Source: CAVPGH01 sp046726955 | GTDB lineage: Bacteria; Acidobacteriota; Vicinamibacteria; Fen-336 | Direction: 5' to 3' | Length of the DNA stretch: 14,550 nucleotides | Assembly (NCBI GenBank): GCA_046726955.1 | Contig: JBKPBQ010000142.1 | Location: 1-14,550, forward strand | In this document: positions 1 through 9,900 of the stretch, piece after piece | How the letters are laid out: each line of letters begins with the position of its first letter | How positions within the stretch are numbered: position 1 is the stretch's first letter | Program-made: the position numbers and the translations under genes | Notes under the pieces: generated by a model | The model's input: only the letters and a program-made list of their open reading frames with translations | The model's database searches: none | What the model was told of the DNA's origin: nothing

Positions 1-3000
1 GTTCAGGGTGAGGAGCAGCGGCTGCTGGGGCTGGGGTTGAAGCGAGGCGACGTCCTGGTCGTTGAAGATGTTCTCGGAGGCCCACACCGCGGTCGCTCCG
101 TGGCCCACGTAGCTCATCAGGGACGCCCCGCCGTCGAAGGCGTCCCGGATCTTCGCGCGGGTGCCCGCGCCCTCCACCGAGTAGTAGATCTTCTCGGGGT
201 TCCGCGAGGCCAGTAGAGTCGAGGCGATCTCGTCCGCGTTCGCCTGGAAGTTTCCGCCGAGGTCCGCGTTGTCCGCGACGAGAACGGCGGATCCGTCGAG
301 GCCTCCGCCGCGGCTCTCGTAGGCCAGTATCTTCTCGACCATCCTCCGAGCCTCGTCGACACTTCCCGCCGGCAGTCTCCCGATGGCGAGGTCGGGAAGA
401 AGATCCTCGCCGTTCACCGAGGCATACGCGGGGTCCGACACCGTCCAGATATAGCTCGTCTTCACCGGGAACCCGGGCAGCCAGTCCTTCACTCCCGTCT
501 GCAGGTTGTCCTTGGGGTCGTAGCTCGCATCCCCCAGGAGGAGCACATAGCGCGGGGAAGGGGCAGCCCAGGAGTGATACGCGTACTCCAGGAACTCCTT
601 GATCGCCTGGGGAGACACCTCTCCGTGACCGAACTGCTCGTAGATCTCATCGAGGGCTACCGCCTTCGTCCGGAGACCCTGGCTTTCCCGGAGGTCGAGG
701 AGCGGCTGGGCCGCGGCGAGGAAGGCCTGGGGTCCCACGAGCAGGTAGTCCGCCTGGTTCGCGGGGCTCTTCAGGCCGCTCGGACAGAGGCGCTTCACCG
801 CGGGACGCAGGACGCTCGACGTGACGAGGTAGCTCCGTCCCGCCTCCACGGCGACGCCGAGGCCAGTCGGGATCGCGCTCGCTCCGCGGAGCCACCGTGG
901 AACCCCCGTCGTATCCAGGACGAAGCTCGAAGCGGAAGCGCCTGCTATCTCCGCAAGGCCCGTCGCTGCGAAATGACCCTCGAGAGTCCCTCCGTCCGCC
1001 AGCAAACGGCGGGCGTAGGTCACCGTGAACCGGTTCATGAACACCATCGAAGAGGAAGCCCCCGCGTCCCCCACGTTCTCGATGAGGAGGCTGTTCCCTC
1101 CTTCCAGGAACGCTTCGCAAGGAACGTCCATCTCCATCGTCTTTTCCGTGGCTCCGTCCCACGTCGCTTCCCCGACGAGCACACCGTTCACGCTCACCTT
1201 GACGTGATGGTCCAGCACGCCCGGGAAGTCGCTCGCCCCCTGAAGCACGACCGTGAGGCGACCCGGCACCGACGATGCCGCGAGCACCTCCGTGGCGAAA
1301 GGGAAAGCCTTGCTCCCCGGGGAGACCACGAGGTCCCACTGCCACAGGTCCGGCGCGTCGAGGAGGCCGGCCTGGTAGTAGTGGTTCTCTTCCTCTCGCA
1401 CCGTCTTCAAGTACTCCAGGACCGGCGTCGACGCCGAAGGAGACAGCGTCTCCTCTGTCATCGAGAGCCCGCCCATGCTCGTCTCCAGCTCGTATGCCGC
1501 GTCCGCGTAGGGGTTCAGCGAAGACCCCTCGCTCAGGAAGTACAGCGAAGACCCGGGCCCGAAGGGCGCCCCCGACGGCTCCAGGTGGAACGCCACGTTC
1601 ACACCCTGCCGCGACAGGCGAAGGCTCGACGCGGGAATTGCTCGAGAAGGGCGCGACCCGGTCGGCGGGAATACGTCCTCGTAGTCCACACGGTGGAGAC
1701 CCCGCTCTTTCACCGTGATCTGGGCGATGACTCCGCGCTGGGCGTGGCTGGGACGCTCGACCCGGCGTCTTCCACGCGACCCTCCTCGCGAGGTCTCCCG
1801 TCCTTCCACGCCGGCGAATTCCAGGCGCACCAGGAGACGTCGCGCGAGCTTGAGCCCGTTCCCATCCCAGCGCAGCGGGCAGAGAAGGACTTCCGCCTTC
1901 TTGGTCTCTCCCTGGAACGAGGTCCCGAGGAGACGTGCCGATGGTTCGGGAAAGAGTCCCTCGAACGCAGGCCCTTCCCGGCGCTTCTCCTCGGAAGGGC
2001 GAACCGTTCCGTCTTCGCTCACCTCGATTCCGCGAGCGCCCTGGCTCACCGGTCGAAGCCCGGGAAAGCGCAGCTCGTCCGACGCGAGGACGGAAGTCAG
2101 GTGAACTCTCCGGCCCGCGGCCGCCGCCACCAGAGCCCGCCGCGTCGGGAGCGAGGGCTCTCCCGGCCGGCTCACGCTCTCGAACCCGGGAACCGAGAGG
2201 CGCACGCGTCCGTCCTCGTCGGAGGAAGCCACGAAGCCGCCGGTCCGAAGCTCCAGCACCACGTGGCTCGGGCTCCGCTCCAGCTCCCGCAGCACCACCG
2301 AAGACGGATCTCCGTAGCTCGTCCCCTCGCCACGCTTTGCGCGCGGCGGATCATCGGACGCACCGCCGGTCGGGCCGGGTACCGCCGACACCGGACCATG
2401 TCGCTCCGTCCGCCCCGTGGTTTCGATGTCCTCCAAAAAGTAGTAGTAGGCCCGGCCGTTGACGAGCCCGGAGTCCCGGTACGCGTAGCTCTGTCCGGTG
2501 GGCGACGAACCCAGCCCGGGAATCAGGCTGGAAGTGATCCGGGTGAGCGGGCCTCCCGCCGCCTCCGCCCGATACAGGTGAAACCCGAGATTGGAGAGCT
2601 CGGAGGCCGTGGTCCAGGAGAGATCCACCGCCCCGTCTCGTCCCTCCGCGCCGAACGACAGCAGCGTGACCGCGGTGGCGGTTACGGTCATGGCCTTCGA
2701 GAACTCGGACGTGCTCCCGAAAGTCGTGCACGCCGCTCCGTCCGTGCAGAACGTCGCAGTGGCCGTGATCACGTCCCCCGCCACTCCCGGGAACGCGTGA
2801 TTGAAGTTGATCGGCCCCGCGGCGGGGACGGTCACGTTCCGCGAGGCGGCGAAGACCTGCCCTTCCCCGAAGGTGCTCGGGTCCGCCCCCGACGGGTTCT
2901 TGAAGAACTCGATCCGGTAGGCCGCCGGGTAGGACACCGGCTGCGGCCGAACGTCGAGCTGGAAGTACACGGTCAGCGTCCCCGCGTTCGGGTAGATGGC

Positions 3001-4218
3001 CGTGAGCAGCGGGAAGTTCAGCCGGTCGTTCGGGCCGCCGTCCACGTCGCCCGCGTCGTTCGCGGTGACGCCGTCCTTGGCCAGATCGATGCCGAGACCG
3101 CCGTTCGCCACGATCGTGTTCCCCAGGATCGCGTTGCCGTTGCCCGCGGTGCTGTCGAGAATGACCCCTCCTTGGCCGACGGTGCTGCTCGGGTTGTTGT
3201 TGGTGATGAGGTTGCCCGCGCCGGCCGCGGTGCCCCCGATGGTGTTGTTCGCGGTCGAAGTCATGAGGCGGACGCCGGCGACGCTGTTCGGGACGCTGCC
3301 CGTGCCGTCGAACCTGGTGCCGATGTTGTTGCCCTGGATGCGCGTGCCCGTGGTGCCGGCATTGACAAGCCGGATTCCCTCGCCGCTGTTGCCGGAGATC
3401 ACGTTGCCGGCGCCTGGCGTCGACGCGTCGCCGCCGATCAGGTTGTTCGTGTTCAGGGTCCCGAACACGGAGATCCCCTGGCCGCCATTGGGCACGGCCA
3501 CGGTGCCGGTCCGGTCCAGGCCGATGTAGTTGCCCTGGACGACGTTGTTCGCGTCCCCGCCCGTGCCCCCGTTGATCTGGATGCCATCGACGCTATTGCC
3601 CGAGATGACGTTGCGGTCGGCGGCGGTGGTGCCTCCGATGCGGTTGTTGTTCGCCGCGGACGCGCCGGGGGCGCTGATGACTATGCCGTTTCCGTTGCCG
3701 GGCCCCGCCGCGGTGCCGGCCAGGTTCGTTCCCAGGTAGTTCCCGGCGATGACGTTGTTCGACGTGTTCAGGTGGATGCCGTCCCCTGGGCAACGGTTGA
3801 TGACGAGTCCGCGGATCGTGCTCCCGCCGCTGCCGGGCTGCAGGTCGAGCACGGCGGTGGCGCCATTGCTAGTGGCGTCTATGACGATGATGGGCTGTGC
3901 GGCGAAGCCCCCCTGGGTGGTCCCGTCGATGATCACGGGGCTCGTGATCGTGGGCAGAGGCGAGCCCAACACAATCGTCTTGGCGCCGGCGGGCAAGATG
4001 GCGAAGTTGATCGTGTCGGTTCCGGCCGCGAAGTTCGCTTCCTGGATGGCCGCGCGGAGGGAGCACTTCGCCACCGCGGTCTGACAGATCCCGTCCCCTA
4101 TGCTTGCGTCGTTTCCATCGCCCGTGGTGTCGACGGTCCAGGTGGCGGCGTGAGCCGTTCCGGACACGATCGCGACGGCGGTGAGCAGGGAGGCGAGCCG
4201 AGAAGAGGCCCTGGTCAC
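1..4218 (-). CDS. Secreted CSLREA/beta-helix protein fused to a C25 (gingipain-type) cysteine peptidase, 3' end outside window
   Basis: One frame is open from a GTG at 4218 to the left edge (1406 codons). Seen in order: signal peptide (residues 1-24, cleavage near AHA-A); CSLREA-like motif KCSLRAAIQEAN (about 51-62); right-handed beta-helix with recurring NVISGN/GNYIG/NNxIGG units (about 85-405), including GGLGIDLAKDGVTANDAGD; a beta-sandwich stretch ending in TSEFSKAM; an FnIII-like domain with VDLSWTTASELSNLGFHLYR (about 515-615); a C25 propeptide-like region (about 640-830); and the C25 domain with SDPAYASVNGEDLLPDLAIGR and YVGHG, where His1373 is the expected catalytic histidine. The expected nucleophile, LTLN-Cys, would be codon 1407, just beyond the window. 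A purine-rich AAGGGGAGGG precedes the GTG, and the frame is closed upstream by TAG at about 4270. C25 enzymes are secreted cysteine proteases; the beta-helix may bind substrate or surface (inference). Residues 747-766 look out of frame. Confidence 0.85.
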   Translation of the reverse strand, partial: MTRASSRLASLLTAVAIVSGTAHAATWTVDTTGDGNDASIGDGICQTAVAKCSLRAAIQEANFAAGTDTINFAILPAGAKTIVLGSPLPTITSPVIIDGTTQGGFAAQPIIVIDATSNGATAVLDLQPGSGGSTIRGLVINRCPGDGIHLNTSNNVIAGNYLGTNLAGTAAGPGNGNGIVISAPGASAANNNRIGGTTAADRNVISGNSVDGIQINGGTGGDANNVVQGNYIGLDRTGTVAVPNGGQGISVFGTLNTNNLIGGDASTPGAGNVISGNSGEGIRLVNAGTTGTRIQGNNIGTRFDGTGSVPNSVAGVRLMTSTANNTIGGTAAGAGNLITNNNPSSTVGQGGVILDSTAGNGNAILGNTIVANGGLGIDLAKDGVTANDAGDVDGGPNDRLNFPLLTAIYPNAGTLTVYFQLDVRPQPVSYPAAYRIEFFKNPSGADPSTFGEGQVFAASRNVTVPAAGPINFNHAFPGVAGDVITATATFCTDGAACTTFGSTSEFSKAMTVTATAVTLLSFGAEGRDGAVDLSWTTASELSNLGFHLYRAEAAGGPLTRITSSLIPGLGSSPTGQSYAYRDSGLVNGRAYYYFLEDIETTGRTERHGPVSAVPGPTGGASDDPPRAKRGEGTSYGDPSSVVLRELERSPSHVVLELRTGGFVASSDEDGRVRLSVPGFESVSRPGEPSLPTRRALVAAAAGRRVHLTSVLASDELRFPGLRPVSQGARGIEVSEDGTVRPSEEKRREGPAFEGLFPEPSARLLGTSFQGETKKAEVLLCPLRWDGNGLKLARRLLVRLEFAGVEGRETSRGGSRGRRRVERPSHAQRGVIAQITVKERGLHRVDYEDVFPPTGSRPSRAIPASSLRLSRQGVNVAFHLEPSGAPFGPGSSLYFLSEGSSLNPYADAAYELETSMGGLSMTEETLSPSASTPVLEYLKTVREEENHYYQAGLLDAPDLWQWDLVVSPGSKAFPFATEVLAASSVPGRLTVVLQGASDFPGVLDHHVKVSVNGVLVGEATWDGATEKTMEMDVPCEAFLEGGNSLLIENVGDAGASSSMVFMNRFTVTYARRLLADGGTLEGHFAATGLAEIAGASASSFVLDTTGVPRWLRGASAIPTGLGVAVEAGRSYLVTSSVLRPAVKRLCPSGLKSPANQADYLLVGPQAFLAAAQPLLDLRESQGLRTKAVALDEIYEQFGHGEVSPQAIKEFLEYAYHSWAAPSPRYVLLLGDASYDPKDNLQTGVKDWLPGFPVKTSYIWTVSDPAYASVNGEDLLPDLAIGRLPAGSVDEARRMVEKILAYESRGGGLDGSAVLVADNADLGGNFQANADEIASTLLASRNPEKIYYSVEGAGTRAKIRDAFDGGASLMSYVGHGATAVWASENIFNDQDVASLQPQPQQPLLLTLN
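1921..1981 (-). other. Apparent compensated frameshift inside the C25 gene
   Basis: The main frame reads PGRACVRGTLSRTIGTSPRD here, which looks like arginine-rich out-of-frame sequence. The frame starting one base later (codons from 1979) reads REGPAFEGLFPEPSARLLG, which continues naturally into the main-frame SFQGETKKAEVLLCPLRWDG. Joining the two needs one extra base near the CCC/GGG run at 1976-1981 and one missing base near 1921, so the net length is unchanged. The alternative frame is blocked upstream by a stop at 2019-2021. It could be assembly error, a real compensated change, or a misjudgement of which frame is native. Confidence 0.5.
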
Positions 4219-4280
4219 CCAGGACGGGCCCTCCCCTTCCAGAACGCTGCTATACACTGCGCCTTCCGGCTAGGGCGGAC

Positions 4281-4286
4281 ATTGTA
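4281..4286 (-). promoter_or_regulatory. Possible -10 box for the C25 gene
   Basis: On the minus strand TACAAT (5 of 6 to TATAAT) lies about 63 nt upstream of the GTG at 4218. No convincing -35 hexamer is found 16-18 bp further upstream, so this is a weak call. Confidence 0.22.
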
Positions 4287-4417
4287 GACCCCTCCATGGT
4301 GGACGATCGGCCAAGCCGCATCCCCGCCCGAACAGAGCAATCGGCATGCCTCGATTGGGATGTTCGTAAGCGACTCTCGAAGAGGGCTTTAGCGGCCGTG
4401 CCCTCCAGATATCGAGC

Positions 4418-4469
4418 CTGGCTAGCCGAAAACCGGCCAGTGCGTCTACCGGATCCGATGCGCCGGATC
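4418..4469 (-). terminator. Two small inverted repeats after the GT-C gene, possible termination region
   Basis: The 268-bp gap between the membrane-protein stop (4487) and the C25 start (4218) holds two short inverted repeats: GATCCG/CGGATC at 4452-4457 and 4464-4469 with a 6-nt loop, and CTGGC/GCCAG at 4418-4440. Neither is followed by a T tract on the minus strand, so intrinsic termination is doubtful. Nothing else gene-like is seen in this gap. Confidence 0.2.
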
Positions 4470-4486
4470 TCCCAGGGCGTTGCTCG

Positions 4487-6880
4487 TCACTCTCGCGGAC
4501 CCGAGTCGGCTTCGCCGAAGCGCAGCACCAGCTCACCCTCGACGCGGAGCCTGGCCTCCGAGAAGTACTCCGCGCGTCCCTCCGCGTCCTGCAGGATGTG
4601 CCGGGACTCTACTGGGAGGGCCACGATCGCCCCCGCGGGACGTGCCGGGATCGGCGGCGCCGTGCCCGCCCGCAGCACCCCGCGCCCGCCCAGCACCGCT
4701 CGTATCGCGGTGCGGGGAGTCGTCGAGCGCACGGTGAGCCGGGTCTCTCCCGCGCGCAGCACGGCCTGATGGTCCTGCACGGTCGCCGGTCCGTCGAGGA
4801 ACACCGTCGCGTCCGGCCCGATCTCGATCGACTCGTGGAAGCGAGGGGCCGTCTCGGGAGACGGCCACCGTTCGAGCAGGAAGCCGGCGCCGAGCAGCAC
4901 CGCCAGCACGACGACGAGCGTCCGGGCCGGCGATCCGACCCACCGGTCGCGGGCGACTCCGTACGCCCACCACACCGCGAGAGCCGAGACGAGGAGCACC
5001 CAGACGACGACGCGGGCCCAGAGGCCGGGAGCGGCCTCGCTCCACTCGCGCAGGTGGAGGTTCGGGACGTACTGGTTGCCGTCCGCGAAGGTGCTCTTGG
5101 CCAGCAGCACCGCCGAGTCGTTGGCCGCGTGCGGGTCCGCGAAGAGCGCCGCGGCGAAGAGCGCCGAGAACACCGCGAGGATGAGGACGAGGGCGAGCGC
5201 GCCTCGCTTCGATCGCATTCGATCGATGGCCAGGGCAACGAGGGCGACCGCGAGCGGGGCGAGCGGCATGAAGTAGCGGCCCAGGTTCGACACGGCTCCC
5301 GCCCAGTTGTCGGCGGAAGCCACAGTCAGGTAGTAGACGACGGCCGCGGGGACGACGAGCGCGAAGCGCCGGAGTCCGCCGAGAAGCTCTCCCGCGCCCG
5401 CGACGAGGAAGATCGGGACGTAGGGCAGGATGCCGTAGCGCGCGTCGAAGAGGATCCCCAGGAATCCCTGCCCGAGGCGAGCCGACGTGACACCGCCCGG
5501 CCCCCAGGCCAGGAAGAGCGCGTCCGGGCGCACGCTGCCGGTGATCGCGAAGTTGTAGAGCGCGGTCAGGTAGAGCGTGACCGCCTGAGGGACGAGGAGG
5601 GCCGCCCAGTGGGCGCGCGGCGCGCCGCGCAGGCGCCAGGCCGCGGCCAGGACGAGGACGATCCAGACGGGCAGGAACTTCTGGTGCAGCCAGGGCAGGA
5701 CGGCGAGGAGAAGCCCCGTTGCCCAGACGCCGCGTGGCGTCCAATCCGGGACGAAGACGAGCCGATGGAAGACGACGGCCATCACGAGCGCGCCGGGCAT
5801 CTCCGGGTAGAACTGGTAGCCATAGAAGAGGAAGGGAGGCAGGAGGGCGAATCCGAGGGCGAGGGTCGCCGCGAGACCGGGCCGTCCAGTGGTGTCGCGC
5901 GCGAGCACGAAGACCGCGGCCACGAGCCCTCCCGCGAGGAGATTGAAGACGAGGATGGCGACCGGCACGCGGCCCGGTGTGCCGCGGGCGATGTTGAGCG
6001 CGCGATCGAGCCGGAGCGCCGGCGCGAGCAGCAGGGAGGGTCCCGGCGCGAGGACGTAGTACACGCCGCCCTCCTTGCCGCGGATCGTCTGCCGCGTGAT
6101 CCGCGTGGCCCGGATCGCGTCCTTCCCCACCGCGGTTGGACCCGCGACGAGTGCCCGCATCATGTCCGCAGAGTCGATGACGACGCCGGCGAGCGCCCGT
6201 CCGGCGATGGCCGTCCAGGGCCGGGGGGCGAGCTCTTCCATGGGCGCGCTCACCCCCTCGGCGTCGAGCGTTCCTTCGTGGCCGATGGCCACGGCCATCC
6301 GCAGGTACTTCGGCTCGTTGCCGGGGTGGCCCTCCCACTGGCGGGCCCAGTCCGGCGTGAGGAAGGCGTAGACGAGGAAGCTCAGAAAGAGCACGGCTGC
6401 CGGGCGCGGCGCGGGAAAGCGAAGAGGAGTCGCCGCGGCGGCCACGATCGCGGCGAGCGCAGCCGCGTCCTGTCCTGGGCTCCAGTCCTGGGTCAGGGCG
6501 ACGGGGAGCGTGAACGCGTAAGGAAAGGTGGGCCGTAGGGCGACGGCAAGGAGAGCGAGCAGCGAGAGCGCGGGTCTCAGATAGAGCGGCCGGAAGACCA
6601 CGGACAGTCTGCCGAGGCTGGCGCCGAGGCCGAGCTCGTCGCCTCGAGCCCGCAGGCTGGCCATGAGCAGCCAGGCGAGCACTCCCCCCGCGGTCCAGAG
6701 CGCGATCGACCGCAGGACCTCGCCGAGGTCGCCCGCGAGCACACGCACGACCTCGAGGGACACGGAGGCCGGGACGATAGTCGAGCGGAGGACGAGGCCG
6801 AGCGCCGCGTCCACCTCGCGGGCGAGGCCGTAGGCGGCGAACGGGAGGAGCGCGCGCAGGAGGACCCGGAGCGAAGGCAC
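4487..6880 (-). CDS. Polytopic membrane protein, GT-C-type glycosyltransferase-like
   Basis: The protein is very hydrophobic, with roughly 13-16 candidate transmembrane segments. An extracytoplasmic loop reads GNEPKYLRMAVAIGHEGTLD (about 187-206); its acidic residue (Glu189) sits where GT-C/GT39-like enzymes carry their conserved first-loop Asp/Glu. It is followed by the GPSLLLAPA and NLGRYFMPLAPL patterns common in that group, and WLHQKFLP (His399). The last ~115 residues form a soluble, beta-rich C-terminal domain. Members transfer sugars from polyprenyl-phosphate donors on the outer face of the inner membrane; acceptor and sugar cannot be inferred. The frame extends to a GTG at 6952 (821 aa), but those 24 extra codons have much lower third-position GC than the body, so the GTG at 6880 (797 aa) is preferred. 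Neither start has a clear Shine-Dalgarno. The receptor gene ends at 6977, so the two are probably cotranscribed. Confidence 0.75.
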   Translation of the reverse strand: MPSLRVLLRALLPFAAYGLAREVDAALGLVLRSTIVPASVSLEVVRVLAGDLGEVLRSIALWTAGGVLAWLLMASLRARGDELGLGASLGRLSVVFRPLYLRPALSLLALLAVALRPTFPYAFTLPVALTQDWSPGQDAAALAAIVAAAATPLRFPAPRPAAVLFLSFLVYAFLTPDWARQWEGHPGNEPKYLRMAVAIGHEGTLDAEGVSAPMEELAPRPWTAIAGRALAGVVIDSADMMRALVAGPTAVGKDAIRATRITRQTIRGKEGGVYYVLAPGPSLLLAPALRLDRALNIARGTPGRVPVAILVFNLLAGGLVAAVFVLARDTTGRPGLAATLALGFALLPPFLFYGYQFYPEMPGALVMAVVFHRLVFVPDWTPRGVWATGLLLAVLPWLHQKFLPVWIVLVLAAAWRLRGAPRAHWAALLVPQAVTLYLTALYNFAITGSVRPDALFLAWGPGGVTSARLGQGFLGILFDARYGILPYVPIFLVAGAGELLGGLRRFALVVPAAVVYYLTVASADNWAGAVSNLGRYFMPLAPLAVALVALAIDRMRSKRGALALVLILAVFSALFAAALFADPHAANDSAVLLAKSTFADGNQYVPNLHLREWSEAAPGLWARVVVWVLLVSALAVWWAYGVARDRWVGSPARTLVVVLAVLLGAGFLLERWPSPETAPRFHESIEIGPDATVFLDGPATVQDHQAVLRAGETRLTVRSTTPRTAIRAVLGGRGVLRAGTAPPIPARPAGAIVALPVESRHILQDAEGRAEYFSEARLRVEGELVLRFGEADSGPRE

Positions 6881-6976
6881 GCGAGATTCTGCGTTGGAAG
6901 AGGGCGGACGTCTACAGACCGGCTCCGATCCCGGTCCCGCCGCTCCTGCCACGAGCGAGCGGAGAGACCGAGTGCG

Positions 6977-9900
6977 TCAATTGAACCGCCACCGCACCCC
7001 GAGCTGGATCTCGCGGCCGGGGAAGTACTCGGTAGGCGTCCCGAACGTCGGGCCGGACACGTCGGTGACGTTCTTCACGTTGTCGGTGTTGAAGAGGTTG
7101 AAGCCCTCGACGAGAACCGACAGCTCGTTGTGGCGAGCGATCTTGAAGCCCTTCTCGAGCCGGGCGTCGAACGTCTTCCAGGCCTTGGTGCGGAAGTCGT
7201 TCCGCGGGACGGAGGTGTCGCGCTGGTCCACGAGCCCGTCCCCGTCCTTGTCCTGGATGCCGCGCGGGTTGAAGGCGAGGCCGCTCCGCCAGCTGAAGAT
7301 GCCGGAGAGCTTGATCCCCCACCACAGGTCCACGAGCCCGCTCGCCGTGAGGTTGTTGGGCACGGACTGGTTGGAGGGGCCGAAGTCGATCTCGGGGTGG
7401 TTGTTGTTGCTGAAGGTCGAGCCGACGCCGCCCGTGAGCAGGTTGTCGTTGTTGTGCGAGTACGTGTAGGAGACGAGGAAGGCGTACCCGTGGCTGTACC
7501 GCTTGCGCAGCGCCACCGCCACGCCGTCGTACTCGATCACGCCCTCGTAGGTGAACTCGTTGATGCGCGGGCCGCCGTCCGTCGTCTTCCCGAAGTTCGG
7601 CGTTCCCGGGGCGGCGTCGAAGAGGTTCGTGATGCGGCGGGTGAGGAGGTCGTGGCTCCGACGGTGCACGTAGGTCACGGAGATGCCGAGGTCCGCGATG
7701 AGCTCCTGCTCGATCCCCACGCTGAACGCGTTCGTGACGGGAGTGCTGTCGTGCGAGTAGAGCGAGACGTCGCGCGTCACGGCCAGGGGGCCGCGCGGGA
7801 AGAAGGACAGCACGCGGTTGCCGACGACGGAGCCGCCGGGAACGTCGAAGAACTCGAAGTCGGTGCCGGGATAGGTGGTCTCGAGACGGGCGATGGCCTG
7901 CGCGGGAGTGAGGCCGCTCAGCTGCTGGATGTTGTCGGCCGTGACCACCGGCGGCACCGAGGGATCGGACACGTTGATGCCCAGCAGCTTGTAGAGGGCG
8001 AGCGGGTCGTTGCGGAGGTCGTTGGCGAACTGCGCGTACGCCGGGTTCTCCGCGGGACCGCGCGTCCCCGGACCCGTCGGGAAGCCGGAGGTGATGACGA
8101 GGTCGATGAGCGAGTCGGTGTAGTCGACGCCGAGCCGCGGCAGGGCCACGTCGAAGGCGGAGCGCGTGAAGATCCCGCCCTTCTCCGGGACCTGGGCGGC
8201 CGCGGTGAGGAGGTTGCGGTCGTAGAAGCGGCCCCAATCGGCGCGCAGCACGGTCTTGCCCTTCTGCGTCACGTCCCAGGCCACTCCGATCCGCGGTCCG
8301 AAGTTGTCGTTGTCGTTCCCGAAGAGGCTCGAGTGGTCGTAGCGCAGGCCGAGGTTCAGCGTGACGCCGTGGCCCATCTTCCAGGCGTCCTGGACGAACG
8401 TCCCCCAGCTGTGGTCGGACATGTCGACGTTCAGCTCCTCCCCGGGCTCCGGGAGGGCCAGGAAGAAGCGCGCCGCCGACTGCGCAAAACCGAGCCGCCG
8501 GAAGAGGTCCTCGTTGATCGCGTGCGCGTTCGGGGACAGGAAGGCGGCCGAGTACTCGACGTCGTTGACGACGTTGTTGAAGCCGGTGACGTCGATGTCG
8601 TTGAAGTCCCAGCCGACCTTGAACTCGTGGTCTCCGCCCCAGCCCGCCTTGTTCCAGGTGAGAGCCTGCGCGAGCTGGAAGCGCTTGGTCGTGCGGTCCG
8701 TCTTCCCGTTGAAGGGGGCCGCCGTCTGCTGGAAGCCGCTGGCGAGGAGGATGAGGATCGGCTCGAAGCGGCCCTCGCGGTCGAGGTTGTTCCCGAGCCG
8801 GCCCTTGGTGAGGGAGACGGAGCTCTCCAGGAACGTGCTCGGGTTGAGGAGGGCGGTGTGCCGCACGATTCCCGCGTTCGCGGTGCGCTCGACGGCGGAG
8901 GCCGCGCTCGGGAGCGCGAGCGTGCCGAGGACGGGCGAGCTGATCTCCCCGCTCACGTCCTGGTCGCTCCGGTTCGCCTGCACGAAGAGCCGCTGGTTCG
9001 AGCCGAGGTTGAAGTCGAGCTTGATCATCCCGTTGAGGCGATCGGTGGTGGGCGCGATGTTGAAGTCCTCGACGCCGCCGGGCGTGGCGAGCCCGCTCGC
9101 CACGAAGCTCGGGATCTTCGAGCGGTCGATGTTCACGCCCCGCGTCTCGTCGAGCTTCTCGAACGTGCCGAAGAAGAACGCCTTGTCCTTGACGATGGGA
9201 CCGCCCACGGTGGCGCCCCACTGGTAGCGCGAGAGCTTGGGCGCGTCCTGGTTCGGGACGTTGGAGGAGTCGAGCGAGTCGTCGCGGTAGAAGAGGAAGG
9301 CCGAGCCCGAGACCTCGTTTGCCCCCGAGCGCGTCACGATGTTCGTGACCCCGCCCTGCGCCCGCCCGTACTGCGCGTCGTAGCCCGTGGTGATGACCTC
9401 GAACTCCTTGATCGAGTCCTGGGTGTACCGGATGAAGGGCCCGCCGTTCAGGGGATCGTTGTTGTCCGCGCCGTCCACGAGGAAGGAGAGGGCGGCCGCG
9501 CGCTCCCCGAAGATCGAGATCTGGTCGAGGTTCGCGCCCACGTCCCCGCCCGTGACCGGCGTCGCCCCCGGCACGAGCTTCACGAGGTCCACGAACTCGC
9601 GGCCGTTCAGGGGCAGCTCGTCGATGGCCTGCTGGGTGATGAGCGTCGACGTCTCGGACTTCTTGGCGTCCACGAGGGGGACCTCGGCCACGACCTCCAC
9701 CGCCTCCTGCAGTCCCGCGGTGAGCGTCACGTCGAGCCGCGTCTCCTGGTCGATCGAGACCGCCACCGACTTGCGGAGCGCGGTCCGGAAGTTCTGCAGG
9801 CTGACCTCCACCTCGTAGACCCCCGGAGGGAGCGCGGCGACGCGGTAGCTTCCGGTCGGGCTCGCGGTCGCGGTGCGGCCGCCGGCGGGCAGCCGGCTCC

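Noticed and set aside
3060..3800. CRISPR or DNA repeat array
   Set aside because: The periodic GTTGTT/GTTGCC-rich pattern reflects protein-level beta-helix repeats, not regular identical DNA repeats.
574..4287. 1237-codon open frame on the plus strand
   Set aside because: It is the codon-register antisense of the C25 gene. The translation is rich in Arg, His and Gly with no domain, whereas the minus strand gives a signal peptide, beta-helix and C25 motifs.
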